From Winogradskyella thalassocola (lineage in GTDB: Bacteria; Bacteroidota; Bacteroidia; Flavobacteriales; Flavobacteriaceae): a stretch of 64,000 bases of DNA. Below are positions 8,653 to 17,897 of this stretch, piece after piece; positions within the stretch are counted from its first letter, which is position 1, and each line of letters starts with the position of its first letter. A program made the translations under genes and the position numbers. The notes below the pieces were generated by a model that was not told the DNA's origin, searched no databases, and saw nothing but the letters and a program-made list of their open reading frames with translations. Where the stretch lies: NCBI RefSeq assembly GCF_900099995.1, contig NZ_FNCZ01000005.1:87456-151455 (forward strand). The letters run 5' to 3'.

Positions 8653-9240
8653 TTAAAATTTAAAATTAAACGTTAGTCCTAAATCCGAAGTGTTTTCCAT
8701 TTGATTATATTGATAATGTGGACTGAGACTTAGATTTTCGTCGACATTAAATTGGAGTAAATGCGCGTCTATATTAGCATCTAAAATATTTAGGGCGTAT
8801 AAGCCCAAGGTTATTAAGATAGACATTTCTTTATTTCGTCTAAACTGTTCTTGTGCTCTAATAAGTCCATCGTCTGAAATTATATTATAAAATTCATCGT
8901 CCTTAAAACCAGCCAAACGACTTTTATAAGCATCTCTATAGCGGTCAAATTGCTTATCGTTTCTTACAAAAAAGTAAACGCCAGTACCTATGGCACCCCA
9001 AACAATCGGAATTTTCCAATATTTTTTGTTGTATGCTTGGCCTAAACCAGGAAGTACTGCAGAATAAAACGCAGCTTTAGAAGGTCTTAAAGGGTCTATT
9101 TCCTTTTTTACTAAAGTTTCATTTGCAATAATTGGACTTTCCTCTATAGCAATACTAGTGCTGTCTTTTTCAATTTGAGAAAATGAAAAGAGCACAGAGA
9201 ACAAGCACATTAAAAGACTGTAAAAACCTTTATTTGTCAC
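8653..9240 (-). CDS. DUF5683 family exported protein
   Basis: A signal peptide (MTNKGFYSLLMCLFSVLFSFSQ) is followed by a domain containing PSKAAFYSAVLPGLGQAYNKKYWKIPIVWGAIG, the hallmark of DUF5683, with hydrophobic hairpins. It is usually found next to parB and dapB in Flavobacteriia, as here. The start overlaps the parB end by 11 bp. The role is unknown; the position suggests a link to the envelope or cell cycle but nothing in the sequence proves it. Confidence 0.87.
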   Translation of the reverse strand: MTNKGFYSLLMCLFSVLFSFSQIEKDSTSIAIEESPIIANETLVKKEIDPLRPSKAAFYSAVLPGLGQAYNKKYWKIPIVWGAIGTGVYFFVRNDKQFDRYRDAYKSRLAGFKDDEFYNIISDDGLIRAQEQFRRNKEMSILITLGLYALNILDANIDAHLLQFNVDENLSLSPHYQYNQMENTSDLGLTFNFKF

Positions 9241-10132
9241 GTTGAACTAATTTTTTTATTCGGTTGAAATCTTCTTCAGAATGAAAAGGTATTGTTATTC
9301 TTCCGCTTCCGTTTTTTGTAACCTTAACGTCTATTTTATGACCAAAATATTCAGAAAAGTCCTTAACCCCTTTTTTAATGTGTTTAGGGATTTCGAAGCT
9401 AGGTTCTTCTGTTTTAGCAGGAGTATCAGAATTTAAGTTTTTTACTAATTGTTCTGTAGCTCTAACGGAAAGTTTATTTGTAATGATTTTTTCGTAAACT
9501 TCGAGTTGGTCAATTTGATCCTCTATATTAACCATAGCTCGTCCATGACCCATGCTAATAAAACCATCGCGTATACCTGTTTGGATAATTGGGTCTAACT
9601 TTAATAAACGTAAATAGTTAGCTATCGTAGAACGTTTTTTTCCAACGCGCTCACTCATTTGCTCTTGCGTTAATTGAATTTCGTCAATTAAGCGTTGATA
9701 CGATAAGGCGATTTCTATAGGATCTAAATCCTGACGTTGAATGTTTTCTACCAAAGCCATTTCTAACGACTCTTGGTCATTCGCAATTCTTATGTATGCA
9801 GGAATGGCTTCTAATCCTATTAATTTTGAAGCTCTAAAACGGCGTTCTCCAGATACTAATTGGTATTTATTAAAAGCTAATTTTCTAACAGTGATAGGTT
9901 GTATAACACCAAGCTCGCGAATTGAAGACGCCAGTTCTCTTAATGTTTCTTCATTGAAATTGGTTCTTGGTTGAAATGGATTGACCTCAATACTCTCAAT
10001 ATCTAGCTCTACTATATTACCAACTACTTTATCTGCATTTCTATCCTCTGCTGAATTGATATCGTTTTCAGGATCTTTCAGTAAAGCTGAAAGACCACGT
10101 CCTAATGCTTGTTTTTTTGTCGCTTTCGCCAT
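9230..10132 (-). CDS. parB: ParB/Spo0J chromosome partition protein
   Basis: A CTP-dependent DNA clamp that loads at parS sites and partners ParA in origin segregation. The N-terminal ParB/Srx-like domain shows NPFQPRTNF, the CTP-binding SGERRFRASK and ENIQRQDLDPIE. A central helix-turn-helix region (SERVGKKRSTIANYLRLL) and a C-terminal dimerisation domain follow. The length is 300 aa. It overlaps the parA stop by one base, so the pair is translationally coupled. I noticed no parS-like 16-bp palindrome in the window, but did not search for it exhaustively. Confidence 0.96.
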   Translation of the reverse strand: MAKATKKQALGRGLSALLKDPENDINSAEDRNADKVVGNIVELDIESIEVNPFQPRTNFNEETLRELASSIRELGVIQPITVRKLAFNKYQLVSGERRFRASKLIGLEAIPAYIRIANDQESLEMALVENIQRQDLDPIEIALSYQRLIDEIQLTQEQMSERVGKKRSTIANYLRLLKLDPIIQTGIRDGFISMGHGRAMVNIEDQIDQLEVYEKIITNKLSVRATEQLVKNLNSDTPAKTEEPSFEIPKHIKKGVKDFSEYFGHKIDVKVTKNGSGRITIPFHSEEDFNRIKKLVQRDK

Positions 10133-10899
10133 TATAATTCATTTTTCTTAATCAGCTCTTTGGCCAAACTCAAATAATTTGCTGCACCTTTACTACTTAC
10201 ATCATAGTTAATAATGCTTTCACCATAACTTGGTGCTTCACCCAAACGTACGTTTCGTTGAATAATAGTATCAAACACCATATCACTAAAGTGTTTTTGT
10301 ACTTCTTCTACAACTTGATTAGATAAGCGTAAACGCGAATCAAACATCGTTAGCAATAAGCCTTCTATGTCTAACGCTTCATTATGGATTTTCTGTACAC
10401 TTTTAATAGTATTTAACAGTTTGCCTAAACCTTCAAGTGCAAAATACTCGCATTGAATAGGTATAATAACCGAATCTGCCGCTGTTAAAGCATTCAAAGT
10501 TAATAATCCTAAAGACGGAGCACAATCGATTAAGATATAATCATATTCCGATTTTAAATCGATGATAGCTTTTTTAAGCATATACTCACGCTCTTCTTTA
10601 TCTACCAATTCAATTTCAATAGCCACAAGGTCGATATGCGCAGGCATGACATCTACATTTGGTGCGTTAGAAGTTACAATAGCTTCTTTTGCATTCGCAG
10701 AATGTTCTATAACTTGGTATGAGCCTATGGCAACCGTATCTACATCAATGCCTAAACCAGAACTTGCGTTGGCTTGAGGATCGGCATCTATAAGCAGTAC
10801 TTTCTTCTCTAGTGCACCTAAAGAAGCGGCTAAATTTACTGAGGTTGTTGTCTTACCAACTCCTCCTTTTTGATTTGCTATCGCAATGATTTTACCCAT
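10132..10899 (-). CDS. parA: ParA/Soj family chromosome-partitioning ATPase
   Basis: Deviant Walker ATPase that binds the nucleoid and moves ParB-parS complexes. The P-loop is KGGVGKTTTSVNLAASLG at about residues 10-27, with LIDADPQANAS and the Walker B-like YDYILIDCAPSLG further on. The length of 255 aa is typical of chromosomal Soj. It is first in the minus-strand run parA-parB-DUF5683-dapB-lepB-WbqC, and its own promoter should lie in the 80-bp AT-rich region upstream, where only near-matches to TAnnTTTG are visible. Confidence 0.96.
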   Translation of the reverse strand: MGKIIAIANQKGGVGKTTTSVNLAASLGALEKKVLLIDADPQANASSGLGIDVDTVAIGSYQVIEHSANAKEAIVTSNAPNVDVMPAHIDLVAIEIELVDKEEREYMLKKAIIDLKSEYDYILIDCAPSLGLLTLNALTAADSVIIPIQCEYFALEGLGKLLNTIKSVQKIHNEALDIEGLLLTMFDSRLRLSNQVVEEVQKHFSDMVFDTIIQRNVRLGEAPSYGESIINYDVSSKGAANYLSLAKELIKKNEL

Positions 10900-10979
10900 T
10901 AAATGATTTGGTTAAATATAAGGGCTTAAAATTACGATTATTTACGACTTTAAGAAATTGAAGTTGTTAACAGTTCCAT

Positions 10980-11019
10980 AAAAAAAAGCAGCCTTCAATT
11001 GAAGTAATGAAGGCTGCTT
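10980..11019 (-). terminator. Rho-independent terminator after the M16 peptidase gene
   Basis: A 12-bp perfect stem (AAGCAGCCTTCA / TGAAGGCTGCTT) with a 10-nt loop is followed, on the minus strand, by a run of eight T. It lies 18 bp after the stop of the minus-strand M16 gene, and insulates it from parA. Confidence 0.9.
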
Positions 11020-11037
11020 AATATTATAGGGATAATC

Positions 11038-13875
11038 TTATTTTTCTGGATTATGAATACCAGTGATATAACCTTGCGTTAAATATTTTTTAGCGACATC
11101 ATGTAAATCGGCAACAGTTAGGCTGTTTACAGCATCTTCAAATTTTAAGATGTTATGAGCGTCTTTTTTGAGATAGTCTGCATTTTTTAGCTGTCCTAAC
11201 CAGAATCTATTCGTTTTTAAATCTTCTTTGTAATCTAAAATTTGAGCCTTTTTAACTTTTTCTAAATCAACTTCCGTTGGACCTTCTTTGACTAAAAGAT
11301 CGACTTCTTTCATAGTTGCTGTTATAAGTTTATCAACATTTTCTGGACCACATGGAAAACTAATATTAAATCTAAACCAGTCATATGGCATATTACTTAT
11401 ACTTGCATTAGCACCAGCTCCGTATACGCCTCCTTCTTCTTCTCGTAATTTTTCAATTAATTTAATTGATAAAACTTCAGCTAAACTTTTCAAAGCATGA
11501 GCTTCTTTTTCATCGTAATCCGTTGGGCCATGATAGGTTATTCTTACAGAGCTCTTAGGATCTTCACCTTTCTCTACAATCTTTTCGTGAGAACCTGTTA
11601 GTGGTCTAAAATCGCTTACTTTATAAGATTCATTACTTCCTGTTGATGGCAAACTTGCTAAATAGGTTTCGCATAATTCAACGAGTTTAGTTTCGTCGAT
11701 GTTACCCACAAAATAGAAATTGAAATCACCTGCATCAGCAAAACGTTCTTTGTATTTTTCGTAAGCTAAGTTGTAATCCGCATTATCCATGTCTTCTGCT
11801 GTAGGAAATCCTGTGTATCTTGGATTTTTACCATATATAAACTCAGACAATTGATCTTGAAAATAAAATTGTGGACTAGACAACAGATTGCCTAAAAATG
11901 CTTTTTGCTTATCGGCGAAGCTTCTAAAGGCATTTTCATCTTTATTTAAAGCCGTAAAGTGTAAATAGGTTAATTGAAACAACGTTTCTAAATCTTTAGG
12001 TGTTGTGTTTCCAGAGAAACCTTCACTATAGGTGCCAATTGATAATCTTACATTGGCGATTTTACCAGACATCATTTTACCTAATTCAATCTTGCCAAAA
12101 CCATTGACTCCGGCTTCTGTTAAACCTCCGTTAGCATTAGAAGTGGCTTTGTATTCTTCATCTGAATATAATGAAGTTCCTCCGTAGCTAAACGCATCAA
12201 ATAAAATTTCATCATTTTTAAAATCAGTCTTTTTATAGGTCACTGTAGCTCCATTACTTAAAACCAAAGTTGTTGTGCCAAGCGTTTCATCCGTTTTATA
12301 TTCTTTTATACTCCCTTTTGAAGGCATTTTGGTAATTAAAGAAGAAGCAACAGCTTTATCTTCGTAAGGTTTTAAATCCATTGTCTTAACAGAATCTAAT
12401 AATTCTAATACTTGTGCTTCTTTAACTTGTTCTAAATCTTCTTTTTCTGGACCGGTAAGAATAACCACGCGGTTATCTTCTTTGATGTAAGATGTAATTA
12501 GCGCGTTAACTTCATCTAATGTAATGGTTGGTAACTGTGAACTTGTAAAATCAAATCTCCAATCCATACTAGGAATAGGGTTTTGCTCTAAAAAATTACT
12601 AACGTATCGTCCTACGATTCTATTAGATTCCATTTTGTCTCTATCTTTAAAAGCACGTTCCATATTGGCAATGATGTCTTTTTTAGCACGATTAAATTCA
12701 CCTTCAAAGAAGCCGTGTTGACGAACACGTTCATTTTCAGCTAACAACGTTTTTAGAGCGTCTAATTGCCCTGTTGGGCTCGTCATAGCAGAAGATTGAA
12801 ATGCATTCTTAGTGCGCGCATATGTGCCTCCGTAATAAGTGAATCCATATACAAAAGGAGGATTGTCTCCGTTTCTAATTTCATCTAAACGATTATTAAT
12901 CATTTGAGAAAATAAATTCTCTACCATTGATTTTCTGTAATCGGCATAAGTAACATCTGGTTTAGAATTTACCTTGTCTTTAAACATTAATCGCACGTTT
13001 GAGAATGGTGCTTCTTTATCAGACTCAATAGCGACAAAGGTTTCCTTATGATTAGGTAAATCGAATGACGGTCTTGGTTTTGGGTTTTTAGGATTTTTGA
13101 TATGACCGAAATGAGATTTTATTTTTTCTTCTAACGTAGCAACATCAATATCTCCAACCGCAATCACGGCCATTAAATCTGGTCTGTACCAATCTTTGTA
13201 ATAACGTTTTAGGCTTTCGTATTTAAAAGTTTCTAAATTTTCTTTAGTTCCGATCGGAAGGCGTTCAGCATACATGGAGCCATGCATCATTTTTGGTAAG
13301 TATTCTTGCATCATGCGCTCGTCTGCACCTTTACCTAAGCGGTATTCTTCTAAAACAACGCCGCGTTCATTGTCTATCTCTTCATCGGTTAAAAGCGCGT
13401 TGTGAGCCCAATCTTCTATGATTTGAAATCCTTTTTCAAGTTTTTCAGGGTCATCACTCGGAATAGGAAGGATGTAAACGGTTTCGTCAAAACTTGTATA
13501 AGCGTTGAGGTGCGCTCCAAACTTTACTCCAATACTTTGAAGGTAATCAACTAATTCATTTTTTTTGAAGTTTTTAGTGCCATTAAAACACATATGCTCC
13601 ATAAAGTGTGCAAGTCCTAATTGGTCTTCATCCTCTAAAATTGAGCCAGCGTTAACGACTAATCTCAATTCTACTTTGTTTTCTGGTTTAGGATTGTTTT
13701 GAATGTAATAGGTGAGGCCATTTTCTAAAGTACCTGTTTTAACATTAGAATCTATGGGAATCGGATCAGATGGATTGTAAGTAACTTTTGATCTTGTTTC
13801 TACAACCTGAGCATTTAAAGGCAATGCGATGGCTAAGCACAACAATAATGCTGTACTGAAAACTAGTTTTTTCAT
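11038..13875 (-). CDS. M16 family zinc metallopeptidase, two-module, exported (945 aa)
   Basis: A Sec signal peptide (residues 1-22, ending LNAQ) precedes a full-length M16 protein with two peptidase-like halves, PqqL/pitrilysin-like. The inverted zinc motif HxxEH is H90-FME-H94, and the distal Glu region is NERGVVLEEYRLG. The C-terminal half has no HxxEH, as normal for the inactive half. The R-Y-like domain GGVYGAGANASI near the end matches substrate-clamping residues in the family. It is probably periplasmic or outer-membrane-associated peptide degradation. It is monocistronic with its own terminator. Confidence 0.92.
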   Translation of the reverse strand: MKKLVFSTALLLCLAIALPLNAQVVETRSKVTYNPSDPIPIDSNVKTGTLENGLTYYIQNNPKPENKVELRLVVNAGSILEDEDQLGLAHFMEHMCFNGTKNFKKNELVDYLQSIGVKFGAHLNAYTSFDETVYILPIPSDDPEKLEKGFQIIEDWAHNALLTDEEIDNERGVVLEEYRLGKGADERMMQEYLPKMMHGSMYAERLPIGTKENLETFKYESLKRYYKDWYRPDLMAVIAVGDIDVATLEEKIKSHFGHIKNPKNPKPRPSFDLPNHKETFVAIESDKEAPFSNVRLMFKDKVNSKPDVTYADYRKSMVENLFSQMINNRLDEIRNGDNPPFVYGFTYYGGTYARTKNAFQSSAMTSPTGQLDALKTLLAENERVRQHGFFEGEFNRAKKDIIANMERAFKDRDKMESNRIVGRYVSNFLEQNPIPSMDWRFDFTSSQLPTITLDEVNALITSYIKEDNRVVILTGPEKEDLEQVKEAQVLELLDSVKTMDLKPYEDKAVASSLITKMPSKGSIKEYKTDETLGTTTLVLSNGATVTYKKTDFKNDEILFDAFSYGGTSLYSDEEYKATSNANGGLTEAGVNGFGKIELGKMMSGKIANVRLSIGTYSEGFSGNTTPKDLETLFQLTYLHFTALNKDENAFRSFADKQKAFLGNLLSSPQFYFQDQLSEFIYGKNPRYTGFPTAEDMDNADYNLAYEKYKERFADAGDFNFYFVGNIDETKLVELCETYLASLPSTGSNESYKVSDFRPLTGSHEKIVEKGEDPKSSVRITYHGPTDYDEKEAHALKSLAEVLSIKLIEKLREEEGGVYGAGANASISNMPYDWFRFNISFPCGPENVDKLITATMKEVDLLVKEGPTEVDLEKVKKAQILDYKEDLKTNRFWLGQLKNADYLKKDAHNILKFEDAVNSLTVADLHDVAKKYLTQGYITGIHNPEK

Positions 13876-13976
13876 TGATTGATGGGTTTAATAGATTAAT
13901 ATTTTATAAGAATATTCTTCTAATTTAAATATAAAATCATGATATGTAAAGGAATAACAAAATTTTAACTAATTGT

Positions 13977-14915
13977 TTAGTTAGAAGTTTTGGCTTGATT
14001 ATTTAAGAATTGTAGAATAGTATTAAAAAGATCATCACCTCCAATTTTCCATATATCTGAATGTCCAGCAGATTCAACCTCTATAAATTCTTTATCATTA
14101 CTTTTAATATTGTCGTAGTTTGCCCGACCATTTGAAATGTTTATGGGCTTGTCTTTACCACCGTGTATAACAAGAATTGGTTGTGTAACGCGTTTACTAT
14201 ATTTAAGGGGACTTGCGTCGTTAGGGTCAAAATCACCAATACTGCCGGCTCTATTTACTAAGAAATCGCTGATGAAAGGAAGGTTGACTCCTGTGTGACG
14301 CCTGAAAAAACTTCGTATGTTAGATTTTAAATCGGTATAAGAACTTTCTGATACGCCATATTTAATACGTTTATCTACTCCCATCGTTTGAAGCACGAGT
14401 GCTCCTCCAATAGATTGTCCCCAGATACCAATATTGTCTAACCCTTCTTTAGTAATTAAGTCATCAATTAATTTTTGAATATCTTTCGTTTCTTTAACTC
14501 CGTGAGTAAAAAATTGACCTTCACTTTCACCGAATCCTCTTATATCTATCGCTACAGAATTAAAGCCGTTAATTGAAAGAAATTCACTTAATTCAAGAAA
14601 ATGTTCTTTGGTGTGGCTGCTTCCATGTAGTAAAATGATAGTGCCTTTAGGTTCGGCTATATTAGCATACGTTAATAGTGCGTAGTGTTTAAGGTTATCA
14701 TAAGTTGTTATTGTTAACTTTTTTCTTTTGAATTTGGAGTTATCATTTTGTCCAGGAGTATTGCTGATGACTTTTTGAGTTTTAAATGACTCTATAATAG
14801 GGTTTCTTTTTTCTATTATAAAACGAGGAAAAAGGAAATAGAAAAGCAATAACCCTACCGCTAACAGAATTAAAAATGTGTATTTAGAAATTTTGGTAAT
14901 TCTGTTTTTTGTCAT
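13977..14915 (-). CDS. Membrane-anchored alpha/beta hydrolase
   Basis: An N-terminal hydrophobic anchor (about residues 11-30) is followed by an alpha/beta-hydrolase fold. The oxyanion segment is LLHGSSHTKEH, the nucleophile elbow WGQSIGGALV (Ser), the acid HGGKDKPI (Asp) and the base SAGHSDIWK (His). It resembles serine aminopeptidase S33/BAAT-like hydrolases of 312 aa. The substrate is unknown. It stands alone between two M16 genes and is transcribed divergently from the second. Confidence 0.88.
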   Translation of the reverse strand: MTKNRITKISKYTFLILLAVGLLLFYFLFPRFIIEKRNPIIESFKTQKVISNTPGQNDNSKFKRKKLTITTYDNLKHYALLTYANIAEPKGTIILLHGSSHTKEHFLELSEFLSINGFNSVAIDIRGFGESEGQFFTHGVKETKDIQKLIDDLITKEGLDNIGIWGQSIGGALVLQTMGVDKRIKYGVSESSYTDLKSNIRSFFRRHTGVNLPFISDFLVNRAGSIGDFDPNDASPLKYSKRVTQPILVIHGGKDKPINISNGRANYDNIKSNDKEFIEVESAGHSDIWKIGGDDLFNTILQFLNNQAKTSN

Positions 14916-15069
14916 GAATTTATATTAGGAATTCTCTCGTATTAACTCTTTTTATATAGATCGTAAATTAATTGTCAAAGATAGTTATTTCAAAAAAAAA
15001 AGTTAAGTCACTAAGTTAATGTCAGTTAAATTATATTTATCTTTCAACTAACTAAAAATATAATCCATT

Positions 15070-17835
15070 ATGAAAATGAATTACCGTTCAGTAGTATTAT
15101 TGCTGCTAACCTTGTGCTTGTCGAGTATTATTGAGGCACAACCCAAACAAACAGCTTCTGTAGAAGGGATTACAGAGTATATGTTAGATAATGGCCTTAA
15201 GGTCTTGTTGTTCCCTGATAATTCTTCACAAACTGTTACTGTGAATATTACTTACAAAGTAGGTTCTAGGCATGAGGGCTATGGGGAAAAAGGAATGGCG
15301 CACTTGTTAGAGCACTTAGTGTTTAAAGGCACTCCTAATCATCCAGATATTCCAAAGGAGTTAACCGCTCGTGGTGCAAGACCAAATGGAACAACCTGGT
15401 ATGATCGTACCAATTATTTTGAAACGTTTAACGCTACAGAAGATAATATAGATTGGGCTTTAGATTTAGAAGCTGACCGCATGGTGAATTCATACATTGC
15501 AAAAAAAGATTTAGATTCAGAATTTTCTGTAGTTCGGAATGAATTTGAATCTGGTGAAAATAGTCCAACTGGAGTGCTTATGGAGAAGGTTATAAGTTCA
15601 GCGTTCTTGTGGCATAATTACGGCCAATCGACTATTGGTAATAAGTCGGATATCGAACGTGTGCCAATTGAAAATCTAAAAGCGTTTTACAAAAAGTATT
15701 ACAGACCAGATAATGCTGTATTAATGGTTACTGGTAAGTTTGAGGTAGAAAAGACATTAGCTTTAATAAATAAAAAATTTGGTAGTATTAAAAACCCTGA
15801 AATTCCTTTAGTTGATGTTCCTACAATTGAACCAGCGCAAGATGGTGAAAAAAGAGTAGAGTTAAGTCGCGTTGGGGATTTGCAATTAGTATCGGCATTA
15901 TTTCATACACCTGCAGGATCACATGAAGATTATGCTCCAATGGCTCTTGTTGAAAACATTTTAACGGACCAACCTTCAGGACGTATATATAAGGCCTTAG
16001 TAGAAGAGAAGCAAGCTTCGTCAGTTTGGAGTTTTTCACCTTTTACCAAAGAGCCTGGGTTTATGTATTTTAATGTTGATGTGCCTTCAGATAAATCGAT
16101 TGAGACAGCAGAAACGACCTTATTAAATTTATTTGATGGGTTAAGAGAAAACCCAATTACCGAAGAAGAGCTTAAAAGAGCTAAGGCTAATATCTTAAAA
16201 CAAATAGATCAGATTAGTAGAAACTCTTCATATTTAGGAACATTTACAAGTGAATTTATTGGAGCAGGTGACTGGAGATTAATGTTTATTCATAGAGATC
16301 GTATTGAGTCCGCTACATTAGAACAAGTAAATCATGTTTTGGGACGCTATTTTATTAAAACGAACCGGACTGTTGGGAATTTTATACCAACAAAAACACC
16401 TATGAGAATCGAAATCCCTCATACCGAAGGCTTGGAGGATTTAGTATCTAACTATAAAGGAAAAGAAGCCCTCAGTGCAGGTGAGGCGTTTGATGTTAGT
16501 TATGAAAACATTCAAAAGACATTAGATTCTGGTGAGCTTTCAGAAAGTAAGATTGAATATGGATTTATAAAAAAGGATAATAGAGGTGAAACCGTAAATG
16601 TATCCTTTACGTTTAGAAATGGAGGAGTTGATGACTTAATGAATAAAGGGAACGTTGCTAGTTTTACGGCTAGAATGTTAAATAAAGGCACGACATCTAA
16701 ATCTAGACAAGATATCGAAGATAAATTAAGTGCGTTAAAATCCTCTGTGTTTTTTAGTGGTTCTAATGGTAAAACTACGGCTTACGTAAGCTCTACTAAG
16801 GAAAATCTTAAAGAAACATTGATGCTTATGACTGAGATGCTTAAAACGCCTGCTTTTGATAATGCAGAGTTGGAGAAGCTTAAAGCTGAAGAATTAGCAA
16901 GTATTGAAAGCAATAAAACAGAGCCACAATTTTTAGTTCAAAAAAGATTGGGTGCGATTAATCAGAAATATAAAAAAGGTCATCCTTTATATAATATGAC
17001 CTTAGAGGAAGAGGTTGAAGCTATCAATAATGTTACGGTTGAAGGTATGCAAGCCTATTATAATGATTTCTATGGAATTTCAGATAGTGCTAACCTTATA
17101 GCTATAGGAAATATAGATGAAGAAGAATTAAAAACATATTTTGAAAACGAATTTTCGGATTTTAAATCTGATTTACCATATTCCGAAATTAAAGATCCGT
17201 TTTCAGGAAATAAGCCAGCAAACGAAAAGATTATTACACCAGATAAGAAAAATGCCTTTACGCTTGGTTTCTTAAACTTTGAAGGTAGTGAATACGATAA
17301 AGATTATGCAGCGTTACAGGTTGCAGGTTCTGTATTCGGTGGTGGTTTCTTAAACTCTCGTATCGCCACAAGATTACGTCAGCAAGATGGTGTCAGTTAT
17401 GGTGCTGGTGGTGGAGTTAATGTAGATGGAGGTAAGGATGACAGAAATTCTGCGATGTATATTTATGCGATATACGCTCCTGAAAATGAAGCAAAAGTGC
17501 AACAAGGATTTGATGAAGAAATTGCACGTTTTATAAAAGATGGTATTACAGAGCAGGAATTAGAAGACGCTGTTAAAGGATGGGTACAAGCGCAAAGTGT
17601 GTCTAGAGCAAAAGATAATGAGCTTTCTAGTACAATTAATAACAACTTGTATTATGATAGAGACATGATGTTTCAAAAGGAGATAGAAGAGCAAGTAAAA
17701 GGTTTAACAGTTGAAGATGTTAATAAAGCTATTAAGACCTATTTTAAAGATTTTAAAAAATGGACAGTTGTGAATGCTGGAGATTACGAGAGCTTTGAAA
17801 TAAAGAAGGAAGAAGTAAAGAAAATAGACGACTAG
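15070..17835 (+). CDS. M16 family zinc metallopeptidase, two-module, exported (921 aa)
   Basis: Signal peptide (about residues 1-23), then an M16 N-terminal half with H78-LLE-H82 and distal Glu in VVRNEFESGENSP. The second half carries GVSYGAGGGVNVDGG, the family's C-terminal R/Y region, and has no zinc motif. It is distinct from the 945-aa copy in sequence and closer to the processing-peptidase-like group (GEKGMAHLLEHLVFKGT). It likely acts on peptides in the periplasm. A bidirectional terminator follows. Confidence 0.92.
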   Translation: MKMNYRSVVLLLLTLCLSSIIEAQPKQTASVEGITEYMLDNGLKVLLFPDNSSQTVTVNITYKVGSRHEGYGEKGMAHLLEHLVFKGTPNHPDIPKELTARGARPNGTTWYDRTNYFETFNATEDNIDWALDLEADRMVNSYIAKKDLDSEFSVVRNEFESGENSPTGVLMEKVISSAFLWHNYGQSTIGNKSDIERVPIENLKAFYKKYYRPDNAVLMVTGKFEVEKTLALINKKFGSIKNPEIPLVDVPTIEPAQDGEKRVELSRVGDLQLVSALFHTPAGSHEDYAPMALVENILTDQPSGRIYKALVEEKQASSVWSFSPFTKEPGFMYFNVDVPSDKSIETAETTLLNLFDGLRENPITEEELKRAKANILKQIDQISRNSSYLGTFTSEFIGAGDWRLMFIHRDRIESATLEQVNHVLGRYFIKTNRTVGNFIPTKTPMRIEIPHTEGLEDLVSNYKGKEALSAGEAFDVSYENIQKTLDSGELSESKIEYGFIKKDNRGETVNVSFTFRNGGVDDLMNKGNVASFTARMLNKGTTSKSRQDIEDKLSALKSSVFFSGSNGKTTAYVSSTKENLKETLMLMTEMLKTPAFDNAELEKLKAEELASIESNKTEPQFLVQKRLGAINQKYKKGHPLYNMTLEEEVEAINNVTVEGMQAYYNDFYGISDSANLIAIGNIDEEELKTYFENEFSDFKSDLPYSEIKDPFSGNKPANEKIITPDKKNAFTLGFLNFEGSEYDKDYAALQVAGSVFGGGFLNSRIATRLRQQDGVSYGAGGGVNVDGGKDDRNSAMYIYAIYAPENEAKVQQGFDEEIARFIKDGITEQELEDAVKGWVQAQSVSRAKDNELSSTINNNLYYDRDMMFQKEIEEQVKGLTVEDVNKAIKTYFKDFKKWTVVNAGDYESFEIKKEEVKKIDD

Positions 17836-17857
17836 ATTTAGTATCTATTAGTTTGAA

Positions 17858-17894
17858 TAAAAAAAAGGCACTGTTAACCAACAGTGCCTTTTTT
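17858..17894. terminator. Bidirectional terminator between M16 gene and methylmalonyl-CoA mutase
   Basis: A GC-rich perfect stem (GGCACTGTT / AACAGTGCC) with a 4-nt loop is flanked by A-runs on the left and T-runs on the right. It can therefore terminate the plus-strand M16 gene and the minus-strand mutase operon. It lies between the two convergent stop codons. Confidence 0.93.
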
Positions 17895-17897
17895 ATT